This document shows, one piece after another, positions 11,230 through 21,619 of a stretch of DNA of 64,000 nt. The translations under genes and the position numbers were made by a program. Under the pieces are notes generated by a model. The model had not been told where the DNA came from, made no database searches, and was given only the letters and a program-made list of their open reading frames with translations. How positions within the stretch are numbered: the first letter of the stretch is position 1; each line of letters begins with the position of its first letter. The DNA comes from Haberlea rhodopensis. Lineage: Eukaryota; Streptophyta; Magnoliopsida; Lamiales; Gesneriaceae. The stretch is from the NCBI GenBank assembly GCA_907163345.1, contig CAJQUN010001346.1, forward strand, positions 1-64,000, in the 5' to 3' direction.

Positions 11230-12151
11230 TTATCTTGAAGAGGTTTCGGAAGAATCGTGCTTATCACCAAGATCACAGATGAGACTAATACGCCCCTGCA
11301 AAATCGAGGTTCCATTAGCAACATAGATTTTGGACCGCAATGCTTGAAACTGAGTGCGAGACAGCGGTTTGGTAAGAGCATCCGCTAGTTGATCATGAGT
11401 GGACACATGAGAGACAATGAGAAAACCTTTATTGACAAGATCATGTACAAAGTGAAGATCAATAGAGATATGTTTCATTCTGGAATGCATGACTGGGTGT
11501 AGAGCAAGACGAGTAGCACCGATATTATCACATAAAATGCGAGGCACAGACTGGAGAGCTAAGCCAAGTTCCGAAAATAGATGTTGGACCCTACGGACCT
11601 CAGCCGTAACATTAGCTAAGGCACGATATTCTCCCTCGGTTGAAGATCGAGACACAGCACGCTGTCGTTTAGAACTCCAAGAGATCGGGTTTGACCCAAG
11701 AAAGCATACATGAGCTGAAGTTGAAACACTATCACTCGGATACCCCTCAAAATCCGAGTCAGAGTAGGCCGTTAGAACGAGAGAGGAATTGTGGCGAAGA
11801 AGTAAACCATGATTGAGTGTGCCCTTGAGATAGCGTAAGATGCGTTTGACTCCTGTCAAAACCAAAGACGACGGATTACTCATACTTTGCGACATGCGAT
11901 TTACGGTGAAAGATATGTCAGGCCTTGTAATGGTTAAATATTGAAGGGCCCCCACGATTTGCCGAAATTCCGTGGTGTCAACCGGGGAGGGGGTGGACAA
12001 ATCCATGGACTTGGAGGTAGACATGGGTGTGGTGAGAGGCTTTGCACCATCCATGTGGTGTCGGCGAAGTATATCAAGTATATATTTATGCTGAGATAAG
12101 AAGAGACCCCCGCGACAATGCAACACTTCAATACCAAGGAAATATGTAAGT
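11230..12151 (-). pseudogene. Copia RT end and RNase H of the older fragment
   Basis: About 298 residues in one frame. It starts inside the RT and includes GALQYLTITRPDISFTVN, ILRYLKGT, YSDSDFEG (RNase H) and the C-terminal HISIDLHFVHD and DQLADALTKPLS blocks, ending about 25 residues later. The reading frame is complete to its natural end but its start is severed at 12151 by the younger Copia element. The other part of the same gene resumes at 20670. Confidence 0.88.
12147..12151. other. Target site duplication TAAGT, left copy
   Basis: Identical to 20670-20674 on the other side of the young Copia element. Removing one copy and the element restores continuity of the older RT frame, which independently confirms the insertion point. 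Confidence 0.95.
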
Positions 12152-13335
12152 TGTTAGGATCGGTCCGGAGTGTTTAGAGGGGGGTGAATGAACACTCCTT
12201 CTAAAAATTAATCCTTTGTGATTTCTTTCGGATCAGTGAAAGAAATCTGTTTCTTAATCAATTCTTGTACAGAACAGACCACTGAAAGTAAGTGCGGAAC
12301 GGTCTGTTCTTGTATGTAAGAACGGCTCGATGGCTAGTATGAAAGAACAAGTGCAGAAATAAGATACACATGATATGTTTCTGGAAGTTCGAAGGTGGTG
12401 TAATCCTTCTACGTCTCCCCTTCTTCCAATTAAGGAAGGTTTATACTAGAAGACTTTGATTTATACAATCCTGTTGTACAAACCCGATTCAGACTGGATT
12501 TACCTCACTACCAATCTGAAACTCCTAGTCACTCAATCTGCTCAGACACACTCTGTCTGACAGTTACAATATGTTTCTCACTTTCTGATTTTCAATACAG
12601 AATACAAAATGCGCACAGTGATCCTAAATGATCAAATGTTACAAGGTAAACGTGCTTAAGAATGATTTCAGCTCGAGAGCTTCTGAGCTTGTAAGCTTGT
12701 GCTGTTTTTGCTTTCTTGTGTGTTTTTCAATTGATCAGCGAGAGTCAGCAGCGAGAGTCTGTAAGTTCCTTTTTGTTGCATCCTTTTATAGTTGAAGGTA
12801 CCAACGACATTATTTCCCTTAATGTGCAGCTTTGACTCTTCTTAGACTCTGAGTAGGCTTCAGTCTTCTTCTTCAGGATACTTGCCGTTCTGGTTCATAC
12901 TTTCGGCGACTGTCAGGTAAGCTACTCTTTGTCTTCTTACATATTATGGCAATCTTCAGTCTTTGGTCCTTTGTAGCATTAATTACCACATTAAATGCTA
13001 CAATAAATAGCCGTTAATGATTCGGACTGAGGAGCCATTCTGTATGTATCCTAAGCTGCTCTGATATGATAAAGATAGAGATCGATCTGAAGCTTCGATT
13101 TAGTCAGTCTGATATTCATCGATCCGGTCTGATATATAATATGCCTTATCAGCTTGTACTGTTTTGAGCTATCGATCTGATTAGTCTGATTACCCTCGAT
13201 CCGGTCTGATATGCTTTGTCATCTTATCAGCTTGATCTGTTTTGGGCGATCGTTCTGGTCAGTCTAATTTCTCTCGATCCGGTCTGATATGTTTTGTCAT
13301 ATTTAAAATCTCATTGATAAGATCCGGAACTAACA
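12152..13335 (-). repeat. 3' LTR of the young Copia element
   Basis: 1184 bp from TGTTAGGATC to GGAACTAACA. By eye it differs from the partner LTR (19479-20669) at about 12 substitutions, and by a G-run of 6 against 13 that accounts for the whole 7-bp length difference. It contains several copies of a CGATCCGGTCTGATAT-type motif at about 13134-13290. Confidence 0.95.
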
Positions 13336-13350
13336 AATTCCCCCTTTTTG
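13336..13350 (-). other. Polypurine tract of the young Copia element
   Basis: Minus strand reads AAAAAGGGGGAATT directly before the 3' LTR, the plus-strand DNA priming site of LTR elements. Confidence 0.85.
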
Positions 13351-13588
13351 ATGATGACAAAACCTAGCTTCTAAGTCTTTTTAACCAGTCTGATGAGAAC
13401 TCTGAGGCGAAAACTTTCGGATCGATTACTCTTTCTTGTTCAAAATAAATGAACATCATTAAGTTGGATCGATTAAACCTTTTATAATTAAGTCTTATAT
13501 TGTAGTTCAAAATAAATGAACACGGACTTAATCGAAAGAGGATTTTTATTGATCACCAAAAATCCTAAATACAGACAGTCTGAAAATT
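13351..13588 (-). other. 3' untranslated internal region with two short palindromes
   Basis: Non-coding gap between the extra ORF and the polypurine tract. It holds two copies of GTTCAAAATAAATGAACA about 67 bp apart (near 13438 and 13505). Each can pair with itself (TTCA...TGAA). Confidence 0.5.
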
Positions 13589-14521
13589 TTATTTTCTAGA
13601 AGACTGAGACGGAGGCGGCCTGAAGTCTTTCTTCTTTTCCCCCTTTTTGTCAGCAGCAATCTCTTGAAGAAAGTCGACAACTTGTGCTAGCTGCGCGGTG
13701 ATAGCGTCAAGACGAACGTCTTGAGCGCGGAGGGAATTGGCAACAGATGCTCTGACTTCAGTGGCTAGTTCGATCTGCTCTTTTCTCAGACTGTTCTTAT
13801 AAGATGCTTGTTGAGAAAACAGATCGTTGATGCCTCGCTGAAGGCTTCCGATACTGGCAGTCATCTTCTCTTTGAATGAATCAAAGTCCAAAGCTGTAAG
13901 CCTCTGACCTTGATGAACTTCGAGAATGCGCTGCGAGAGAGACAGGCAGTTGTCAGAGAGGTGCTGAAGAGTCCTTGCCAGAAATGGAGGTGCATCAGAT
14001 TGTTGGCTGGGAGAGCGATCTGATGAGGACAAGGCCTGTTCATCGTCTTCAGCAACCGGGACAAGTGAAGATACAGCAACTTGGTGACTTTCGGATCGGA
14101 TCAAGGTGACCAGATCCGAAGAAAATGTTTGAATAAAGGCCATATCTTCATCTGATTGGACTGGAGGAGTGCTGGGCCTGGAAGGCTCCTCAATTTGGAG
14201 AGCTGCAACAACGGTGGACACCACCAGATCCGGATCGACGAATTCTGGAGCGCCAACTATTGCAAGTTCTACTGTTGGACTGATTTGAACGAGGGAGACT
14301 GATGACCCCAAAGGAATAGATGTTGTTGAAGAGTCCAACAAGACATTCAAGGGTTCATCATCCGTCGCAGACGGAGCATTAGGCAATGGCTGCTCTGCTG
14401 TCTGTTCTGGTACTTGCTCTGCAGTCTCATCTGGTATTTGCTCTGCAGGCTGATCTGCTGCTGGCTCGGCTGTCTGTTCTGCTGCATCAGAATGAATAAC
14501 CTCAACGAAAGGTTCTGCCAT
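13589..14521 (-). CDS. Extra 310-residue ORF of the young Copia element, function unknown
   Basis: Uninterrupted from an ATG at 14521 to a TAA. The N-terminal half is acidic and built of degenerate A-E-Q-[TIV]-P-[DE]-[EQ]-T-A-E-Q units at about residues 14-45, followed by a Pro/Ser/Val-rich stretch. Residues about 185-290 look helical and coiled-coil-prone (LQHLSDNCLSLSQRILEVHQ, IELATEVRASVANSLRAQD, LDAITAQLAQVVDFLQEIAA). The C-terminus is strongly basic (KKGEKKKDF). I recognise no domain. It follows RNase H, where some Copia lineages keep an envelope-like or other accessory ORF, but I see no signal peptide or membrane segment, which argues against an envelope. A structural or nucleic-acid-binding accessory protein is possible but unproven. 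Confidence 0.7.
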   Translation of the reverse strand: MAEPFVEVIHSDAAEQTAEPAADQPAEQIPDETAEQVPEQTAEQPLPNAPSATDDEPLNVLLDSSTTSIPLGSSVSLVQISPTVELAIVGAPEFVDPDLVVSTVVAALQIEEPSRPSTPPVQSDEDMAFIQTFSSDLVTLIRSESHQVAVSSLVPVAEDDEQALSSSDRSPSQQSDAPPFLARTLQHLSDNCLSLSQRILEVHQGQRLTALDFDSFKEKMTASIGSLQRGINDLFSQQASYKNSLRKEQIELATEVRASVANSLRAQDVRLDAITAQLAQVVDFLQEIAADKKGEKKKDFRPPPSQSSRK

Positions 14522-16838
14522 AGTCTTTGAGCTGGTGTTGAATCCAGAGCATTTGAGCGCAACAGCTTCCAGCGGCTAGATACTCTGCTTCAGCCGTGGA
14601 TGTGGCAATCTATGTCTGCTTTTTGCTGAACCAAGAGATCAATCTTTCACCTAGAAATTGACATGTTCCACTGGTGCTTTTACGATCAATCTTACACCCA
14701 GCGTAGTCTGCATCTGAATATCCGATCAAGCTGAAGTTTGAATCTTTGGAGTACCAAAGACCAACGTTCTGAGATCCTTTTAAGTATTTCAGAATACGCT
14801 TGGCAGCAATAAAATGTGATTGCTTTGGTTCTGACTGAAATCTGGCGCACATACAGACTGAGAACATAATATCAGACCGGCTCGCTGTAAGATACAATAG
14901 CGACCCGATTAGTCCTCTATACATGGTTACTTCAACTGCTGTTCCCCCTTCATCTTTGTCTAACTTGATTGTTGGACTCATAGGAGTTGATGCAGTTGAG
15001 CATGTTTCCATTCCAAATCTCTTGAGGAGCTCTTTGGTATACTTGGTCTGATTGATGAAAATACCATTGTTGAGCTGTTTTACTTGGAGACCCAGAAAGA
15101 ATGAAAGTTCTCCCATCATGCTCATCTCAAACTGTCCCTGCATTAACTTAGAAAATTTCTCGCACAATTTGGGGTTAGTTGACCCAAAGATTATGCCATC
15201 AACATAAATCTGAACTAATAGGGTATGTTCCCCCTTAATAAATTTAAAGAGAGTTTTATCTACTGAGCCGATCTGAAAATCATGGTTCAACAGAAATTGA
15301 GATAGAGTGTCATACCAGGCTCTTGGAGCTTGTTTCAGACCATACACTGCTTTATTCAGTAGATACACATGATTGGGATGCAAATGGTCCTGAAATCCAG
15401 GTGGTTGCTCAATGTAGACTTCTTCCTGAAGCTTTCCATTAAGAAAAGCGCTCTTAACGTCCATCTGATATACTTTGAAGTCTTTAAAGGCAGCATATGC
15501 AAGAAAGATTCGGATGGCTTCAAGTCTGGCGACTGGTGCAAATGATTCATCGAAGTCGATTCCTTCTTCTTGTCTGAATCCTTGTGCCACCAGTGTGGCT
15601 TTTTTTCTAACCACAGTTCCATCTGCGTCCAGCTTATTTCTGAAAACCCATCTGGTTCCAATGACAGGCAGATCGCTTGGTCTGGGGGTTAGACTCCAAA
15701 CTTGATTTTGTTCGAATTGATTTAGCTCTTCTTGCATGGCCTTAATCCAGTTGAAATCAGTTAGAGCTTCATCGATCTTCTTAGGTTCCAGAGTAGAGAT
15801 GAAAGCAGCATGTGTGAATTCATCCATCATCTGTCCTCTGGTTCTGATCGGTGCAGAGGGACTACCAATCATTAGATTGGGTGGATGCTTCTTAGTCCAT
15901 CGATAGCCTGACTCTGGATTGTCTGGTCCGGTCGGATGAAGAGTAGCAGCATGATCAGCATCTGCTTTAACATTTGAGTGAAGAACATCCGGATCAGCTC
16001 GATCTGAAGAAGCTTCAATGGCTTGATCCGGTCTGTCTGGTACTTCTGGTTCTGGTGGATTGTCTCTTGACCTGTTAGCTACAATCTCATCATCACTGTT
16101 AGCTTCGAGATGGATATTTTCCATCTGATTTTGAATTGATTCTTTGTTGCCCTCAACACATAACGATTCATCAAAAACTACATGAACAGATTCTTCTACA
16201 GTTAAGGTTCGATTATTAAAAATTCGATAAGCTTTGCTAGTTGATGAATATCCTAAAAATATTCCATTATCTGACTTAGCTTCAAATGCTGTAAGATGAT
16301 TCTTACCATTGTTGTGAACGAAGCATTTACAGCCAAAAACATGAAGGTGAGAAATAGACGGTCTGTTACCAGTCCATATTTCATAAGGGGTGAGATTCAG
16401 CTTATTGTTGATCATGGACCGATTTTGAGTGTAGCAAGCAGTGTTTACAGCTTCTGCCCAGAACTTTTGCGAAATGCCAGAATCAGCAAGCATTGTTCTT
16501 GCTGCTTCCTTGAGCGTTCTGTTTCTTCGTTCTGCAACTCCGTTCTGTTGAGGAGTTCGAGCGGCTGAAAACTCATGCTTGATTCCATGATCTTCTAGAA
16601 AGGATTCAAGATTCTGATTTGAAAACTCAGTGCCTTTGTCACTACGAATCCTGTCTATGCTGGATGATTTCTCGTTCTGAGTGCGTTTCAGCAGCTTGAT
16701 CAACTTCGGACCGGTCTGATCTTTACTGCTCAAAAATATAGTCCATGTAAAGCGTGAGTAATCATCAATAACAACAAGAGTATACCGCATTCCCCCTAAA
16801 CTTGTTATTGGTATAGGACCAAACAAGTTCATATGCAA
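14522..16838 (-). pseudogene. Integrase, RT and truncated RNase H of the young Copia element
   Basis: One 742-residue frame (14610-16838) plus a short tail after a TAG at 14610-14612. The integrase core shows D (VVIDDYSR), D (RSDKGTEF) and E (NGVAERRN), all intact. RT shows RWVFRNKLDADG, QMDVKSAFLNG and YGLKQAPRAW, but the catalytic box is YVDG (near 15195-15206) instead of YVDD, removing one metal-binding aspartate. RNase H begins with YSDADYAGC and runs past the stop to a QHQLKDYG segment, then ends; the last 70-80 residues usual for Copia RNase H are missing. Confidence 0.9.
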
Positions 16839-16886
16839 TAATTCTAAACAGCGGGAGGAGGATTTGGCATTCTTGTTTTTGAAGGA

Positions 16887-17411
16887 TTATCTGATCTGTT
16901 TGCCCATTTGGCAAGCTTCGCAGATCTTATCCTTAGCAAAATCGATCTTGGGCAGACCGATAACTAAATCATGTTTACACAGGCTGGAAATGGTCTTAAA
17001 GTTTATATGATTCAAACGCTTATGCCACAGCCAATGTTTATTATCATTGTTAGCGATGAAACAAGTAGGATTATCAGGTTGAGCATGATTCCAGTTAATC
17101 TTATATGTATTTCCATTCCTGATTCCTACGAGCATGGTTATACCGTCTGATGATTTAACAGTGCAAGTGTGTTTGTGAAATTCTACAGCATAACCATTAT
17201 CACAGAGTTGACTTATACTGATCAGATTATAGCACAGATTTTCAACTAACAGCACATCATTGATAATAATGTTACCATGGACAATCTTACCCTTGCCCAC
17301 GGTCTTACCCTTTGAGTTATCTCCGAAGATGATCTTGGGTCCAGTACATTCTGTGACTTCAGACAGCAGCTCGATGTTTCCAGTCATGTGACGGGAACAC
17401 CCACTGTCCAA
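16887..17411 (-). pseudogene. Protease and pre-integrase of the young Copia element
   Basis: Starts within the YLDSGCSRHMTG protease active site (DSG triplet) and continues through a GKIVHGNIIINDVLLV stretch. It ends in the pre-integrase zinc motif (LWHKRLNHIN, then CEACQMGKQ). A TAA separates it from the integrase frame. A stop and frame change lie upstream of 17411. Confidence 0.88.
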
Positions 17412-17476
17412 ATACCAGTCTGATGCGAACTTCTTCGGTACCTGTCATCAAATATAATTATTGTTGGTACCCAATC

Positions 17477-17998
17477 CTATTTGGGTCCAGAACGGATTAG
17501 CCCTTTGGGAACCCACACCTGTATCAGCTTCAATGGCTTGTGTGTGTAAGGTGTGCTGTGTGCTGGTCTGTTTTGATGTTGTGTGTGATAATGTGTGCGC
17601 TGTGGAAACCTTTGATTCTCATAAGGTAGTCTATATCTTCGTTGAATCGGTTTCGAATTGTAGTAATTGTATTGTCTTCCTTGCCTCAGATCTTGCACCT
17701 TTGGATTTTGTCTGATAGACGCAAATCTTGCTGGTGCCTTTTCTTTGGCTTGGTCAACATAACCAATTCCTTTTCTCAGATTTTGATTCACGTAAGAGAC
17801 TCCTGTTTGAATCTTAGGTGCTTCAGTCTCATATACTGTGCTGGATTTAACAAATGTCATTTGTTTGACTTGGTTCTTTACCAGCAACAGATCAGATTCA
17901 TCTTTGGTGCATTCTTTGGTGTCAAAGCCTATGCCGGTGAAATCACCGACGTTTCTTTGAACCTCTTGTAATTCTTCCAAGGATATTCTGGATTTTGT
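17477..17998 (-). pseudogene. Gag C-terminal extension of the young Copia element
   Basis: Continues gag after one TAG (17999-18001). It is rich in Q, R, Y, H and N, and ends near a VWVPKG-type segment common between gag and protease in plant Copia polyproteins. A TAG ends it at 17477-17479. CAG-to-TAG transition at the first stop is plausible from cytosine methylation but is inference. Confidence 0.75.
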
Positions 17999-19429
17999 CT
18001 ATGTTTTGAATATATGAGAAAGCTTAGCATTTTGTGTGCTAATTCTCTTGTTTTCTTCATGGAGCTTATCATAAGAGATTTTCAGCTTATTCAGCTCGAT
18101 CTGGAGATTGTTGCACTCACCCTGCTCAGAGCAGCTTGGTTTGTTGTGCTCATCCATTTGATCACTGACTTTAGCTTTATTCTTCTCAAATGATTCAGCT
18201 AAGATCCTATAATCATTAGCCATGTCTTGCAGTGCGGACATGAGCTCTTCTCGTGTAAATTCATTTGAGTCAAGATCATATACCTCGTCTGTCTGACTCA
18301 TCTCTTCGTCTGCCATGAGACATTGAATATCTTCTTCGCTTTCGCTGGAAGAATATTCAGAGCTTTCCGAGTCTGAGTCTGTCTGAGCCCATTTGCTGTT
18401 TCCTTCTTCAGCTACTAGGACTTTTTGGGATTTTCCATGATTCTTGCGGTCTTTGTAGTGCTTCTTCTTCCTATCATCACGATGCTTCTCTTTCCGTTCT
18501 TCTTTCTTTGGTCTGGTGCAATCTGCAATAAAATGTCCGGTCTTACCACAATTGTAGCAAGCCTGATCGTTAACAGTATCATCTTTTCTTGATTTATAAT
18601 GATGAGAGGGTTTGAAGTTCCTCTTATTCTTAGACATAAATTTACCGAATTTCTTGATAAATAATGACATAGCATCATTACTTATCTGTTCAGCGGATCG
18701 GTCTGATGTTGAAGCGATCTGGTCTGGAATGGCTGCCAGGGCCTTGTTTGGTTGAGAGATGAATGGCTCTGCTTCACCTCTGCTTATCAGTTCAAACTCA
18801 TAGGCCTTAAGATCTGCAAACAGATCATGAAGTTCAACCTTGTTAAGATCTTTTGATTCCCTCATGGCAATGGTCTTAACATCCCATTCCTTTGGCAGAA
18901 CTCTCATAACTTTCAGAGCGATCTCTCTGTTAGAATATTCCTTCCCCAGACCATTCAGTTCATTAATGATACCAGTGACTCTTTCATCAAACTCATTTAG
19001 AGTTTCTCCATTCTTCATTTTTATGCTCTCAAATCTTTGAAGAGCAACAGTTAACTTGTTTTCTTTGGTCTGGTCGTTGCCTTCACATAGCTGTGCTATC
19101 TTCTCCCAAATTTCTTTGGCAGTAGAGCACATTTTGATTTTGCTGAACATGTTCTTGTCCAGTGTCTTGAACAAGATGTATTTGGCAACGTTGTCGAGAT
19201 TTGCTTTCTTTCTTTCCTCATTCGTCCAGAGGGATCTGTCCTTTTCTACCATTTGTGGTTCACCACCAGTAATGGCGACTGCTGTATTTATTTTTTGAAT
19301 CTTCATTGGTCCATCAGTGATGACGAACCACATATCGTCATCCTGAGCTGCCAGATGAGCTTGCATTCTGATTCTCCAGTCATCATAGTCTTCTTTTGAG
19401 AACATAGGGATTTTGTTGAATGATGCCAT
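17999..19429 (-). CDS. Gag of the young Copia element
   Basis: About 476 residues from the ATG at 19429. The ORF can be extended upstream to 19477 only by using a GTG inside the primer site, so the ATG is preferred. The N-terminus (FSKEDYDDWRIRMQAHL) and the middle (WEKIAQLCEGNDQTKENKL, MKNGETLNEFDERV) are the DUF4219/UBN2 Copia gag domains. A CCHC zinc knuckle is present (CYNCGKTGHFIADC), followed by a lysine-rich patch, an acidic Ser/Asp stretch and a coiled-coil-prone tail. Gag binds element RNA and forms particles. A TAG at 17999 shortens it. Confidence 0.9.
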   Translation of the reverse strand: MASFNKIPMFSKEDYDDWRIRMQAHLAAQDDDMWFVITDGPMKIQKINTAVAITGGEPQMVEKDRSLWTNEERKKANLDNVAKYILFKTLDKNMFSKIKMCSTAKEIWEKIAQLCEGNDQTKENKLTVALQRFESIKMKNGETLNEFDERVTGIINELNGLGKEYSNREIALKVMRVLPKEWDVKTIAMRESKDLNKVELHDLFADLKAYEFELISRGEAEPFISQPNKALAAIPDQIASTSDRSAEQISNDAMSLFIKKFGKFMSKNKRNFKPSHHYKSRKDDTVNDQACYNCGKTGHFIADCTRPKKEERKEKHRDDRKKKHYKDRKNHGKSQKVLVAEEGNSKWAQTDSDSESSEYSSSESEEDIQCLMADEEMSQTDEVYDLDSNEFTREELMSALQDMANDYRILAESFEKNKAKVSDQMDEHNKPSCSEQGECNNLQIELNKLKISYDKLHEENKRISTQNAKLSHIFKT

Positions 19430-19464
19430 CAGCTCGAGTGATTTTGTGCTGATTAAGATAACCT

Positions 19465-19476
19465 GCTCTGATACCA
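19465..19476 (-). other. Primer binding site (tRNA-iMet) of the young Copia element
   Basis: Minus strand reads TGGTATCAGAGC, the exact complement of initiator tRNA-Met, two bases inside the 5' LTR. Confidence 0.92.
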
Positions 19477-19478
19477 CT

Positions 19479-20669
19479 TGTTAGGATCGGTCCGGAGTGT
19501 TTAGAGGGGGGGGGGGGGTGAATGAACACTCCTTCTAAAAATTAATCCTTTGTGATTTCTTTCGGATTAGTGAAAGAAATCTGTTTCTTAATCAATTCTT
19601 GTACAGAACAGACCACTGAAAGTAAGTGCGGAACGGTCTGTTCTTGTATGTAAGAACGGCTCGATGGCTAGTATGAAAGAACAAGTGCAGAAATAAGATA
19701 CACAGGATATGTTTCTGGAAGTTCGAAGGTGGTGTAATCCTTCTACGTCTCCCCTTCTTCCAATTAAGGAAGGTTTATACTAGAAGACTTTGATTTATAC
19801 AATCCTGTTGTACAAACCCGATTCAGACTGGATTTACCTCACTACCAATCTGAAACTCCTAGTCACTCAATCTGCTCAGACACACTCTGTCTGAGAGTTA
19901 CAATATGTTTCTCACTTTCTGATTTTCAATACAGAATACAAAATGCGCACAGTGATCCTAAATGATCAAATGTTACAAGGTAAACGTGCTTAAGAATGAT
20001 TTCAGCTCGAGAGCTTCTGAGCTTGTAAGCTTGTGCTGTTTTTGCTTTCTTGTGTGTTTTTCAATTGATCAGCGAGAGTCAGCAGCGAAAGTCTGTAAGT
20101 TCCTTTTTGTTGCATCCTTTTATAGTTGAAGGTACCAACGACATTATTTCCCTTAATGTGCAGCTTTGACTCTTCTTAGACTCTGAGTAGGCTTCAGCCT
20201 TCTTCTTCAGGATACTTGCCGTTCTGGTTCATACTTTCGGCGACTGTCAGGTAAGCTACTCTTTGTCTTCTTACCTATTATGGCAATCTTCAGTCTTTGG
20301 TCCTTTGTAGCATTAATTACCACATTAAATGCTACAATAAATAGCCGTTAATGATTCGGACTAAGGAGCCATTCTGTATGTATCCTAAGCTGCTCTGATC
20401 TGATAAAGATAGAGATCGATCTGAAGCTTCGGTTTAGTCAGTCTGATATTCATCGATCCGGTCTGATATATAATATGCCTTATCAGCTTGTACTGTTTTG
20501 AGCTATCGATCTGATTAGTCTGATTACCCTCGATCCGGTCTGATATGCTTTGTCATCTTATCAGCTTGATCTGTTTTGGACGATCGTTCTGGTCAGTCTG
20601 ATTTCTCTCGATCCGGTCTGATATGTTTTGTCATCTTTAAAATCTCATTGATAAGATCCGGAACTAACA
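19479..20669 (-). repeat. 5' LTR of the young Copia element
   Basis: 1191 bp, TG...CA ends, partner of 12152-13335. It carries a run of 13 G near 19506-19518 where the partner has 6. By position it would hold the promoter for the element; I did not find a convincing TATA box. Confidence 0.95.
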
Positions 20670-21619
20670 TAAGTTCACCAAGATCCTTAACAGCAAATGT
20701 GGAGCTGAGCCGCTGGATAACATTGTTTGCAAGGTTTGGATCATTGCCAGTAACAATAATATCATCGACATAAACCAGAATATATAAGAGAATGGAGTTC
20801 TTATGAAAGACAAAAAGGGACATGTCAGACTTCGTTTGCTGAAAGTCAAAGGATGAAAGTGTCGTGCTTAAAGCGTTGAACCAAGCTCGGGGAGCCTGCT
20901 TGAGGCCATAGATAGATTTCCGAAGCTTGCACACATAGGAGGCCATGAATCATCAACAAAACCAGTGGGCTGCTTCATATAACGTGCTCAGAGAGAGTGC
21001 CATGTAAGAATGCGTTACTAACGTCAAGTTGCCGAACGGGCCAGCGATACATTGTGGCTAAGGAAAGAACTGTTCGAATGGTAACAGGTTTGACAACTGG
21101 ACTGAATGTCTCCTTGTAATCAATACCAGGGCGTTGATGAAAACCCTTAGCAAACAAACGAGCTTTATACTTGTCGATAGTTCCATCAGGCTTACGTTTG
21201 AGGCCAAAAACCCATTTGGAGCCAATAATATAACCATGAGCCGGGGAAGGAACAAGATCCCAAGTGCCATGCTTAGCAAGAGCAGTGTATTCATCGGACA
21301 TAGCACGATGCCATTGTGGATCCTGAAGAGCTTGAGAGACACATGAGGGTTCAGCAGAACCATGGATAGGATGCTTTGTGGCAAGGTGCATAGTCTTTGG
21401 CTTAAAGATATTATTCATGGAACGAGTTTGCATGGCATGGGTGCGAGTAGGCAAGGTATTACTGCTATCATGAGATAAGATTCCTTGTGAAGCGGGATGG
21501 TGTGATGCCGGTTCTGGAAGAGGGGAAGATAGTGGGGCATGGGAGGTTGTTGGTACGTTAGGCGTGGCGTGAGACAGCCTTGAAATGTCAGGAGGAGCCG
21601 GTAGTAGTAATGGTGAGAT
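20670..21619 (-). pseudogene. Copia RT (upstream part) of the older fragment
   Basis: Two frames. 20975-21619 covers the integrase-RT linker, the WVFGLKRKPDGTIDKYKARL block and RQLDVSNAFLHGTLSEHV. 20670-20946 covers KSIYGLKQAPRAW, an intact YVDD box and VKDLGEL, then is cut by the young insertion. A short frameshift lies between them near 20950-20975. Gag, protease and most of integrase are absent, so the element is 5'-truncated at about 21620, where the frame runs into kinesin-like sequence. Confidence 0.88.

Larger units (their letters stand above)
12152..20669 (-). mobile_element. Young 8.5-kb Copia LTR retrotransposon nested in an older one
   Basis: Two LTRs (about 99 percent identical by eye outside the G-run), a TAAGT target duplication, an initiator-Met primer site and a polypurine tract define a full-length insertion on the minus strand. 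The internal order is gag, protease, integrase, RT, truncated RNase H, then an extra 310-residue ORF before the 3' LTR. An extra 3' ORF recalls Sirevirus-type Copia elements, but I cannot confirm lineage. Three or four stops, a frameshift and a YVDG active site make it defective, despite the recent insertion implied by the LTRs. Confidence 0.95.

Noticed and set aside
17461..19298. Plus-strand ORFs opposite the young Copia gag
   Set aside because: Shadows of the minus-strand gag, which shows clear family motifs.
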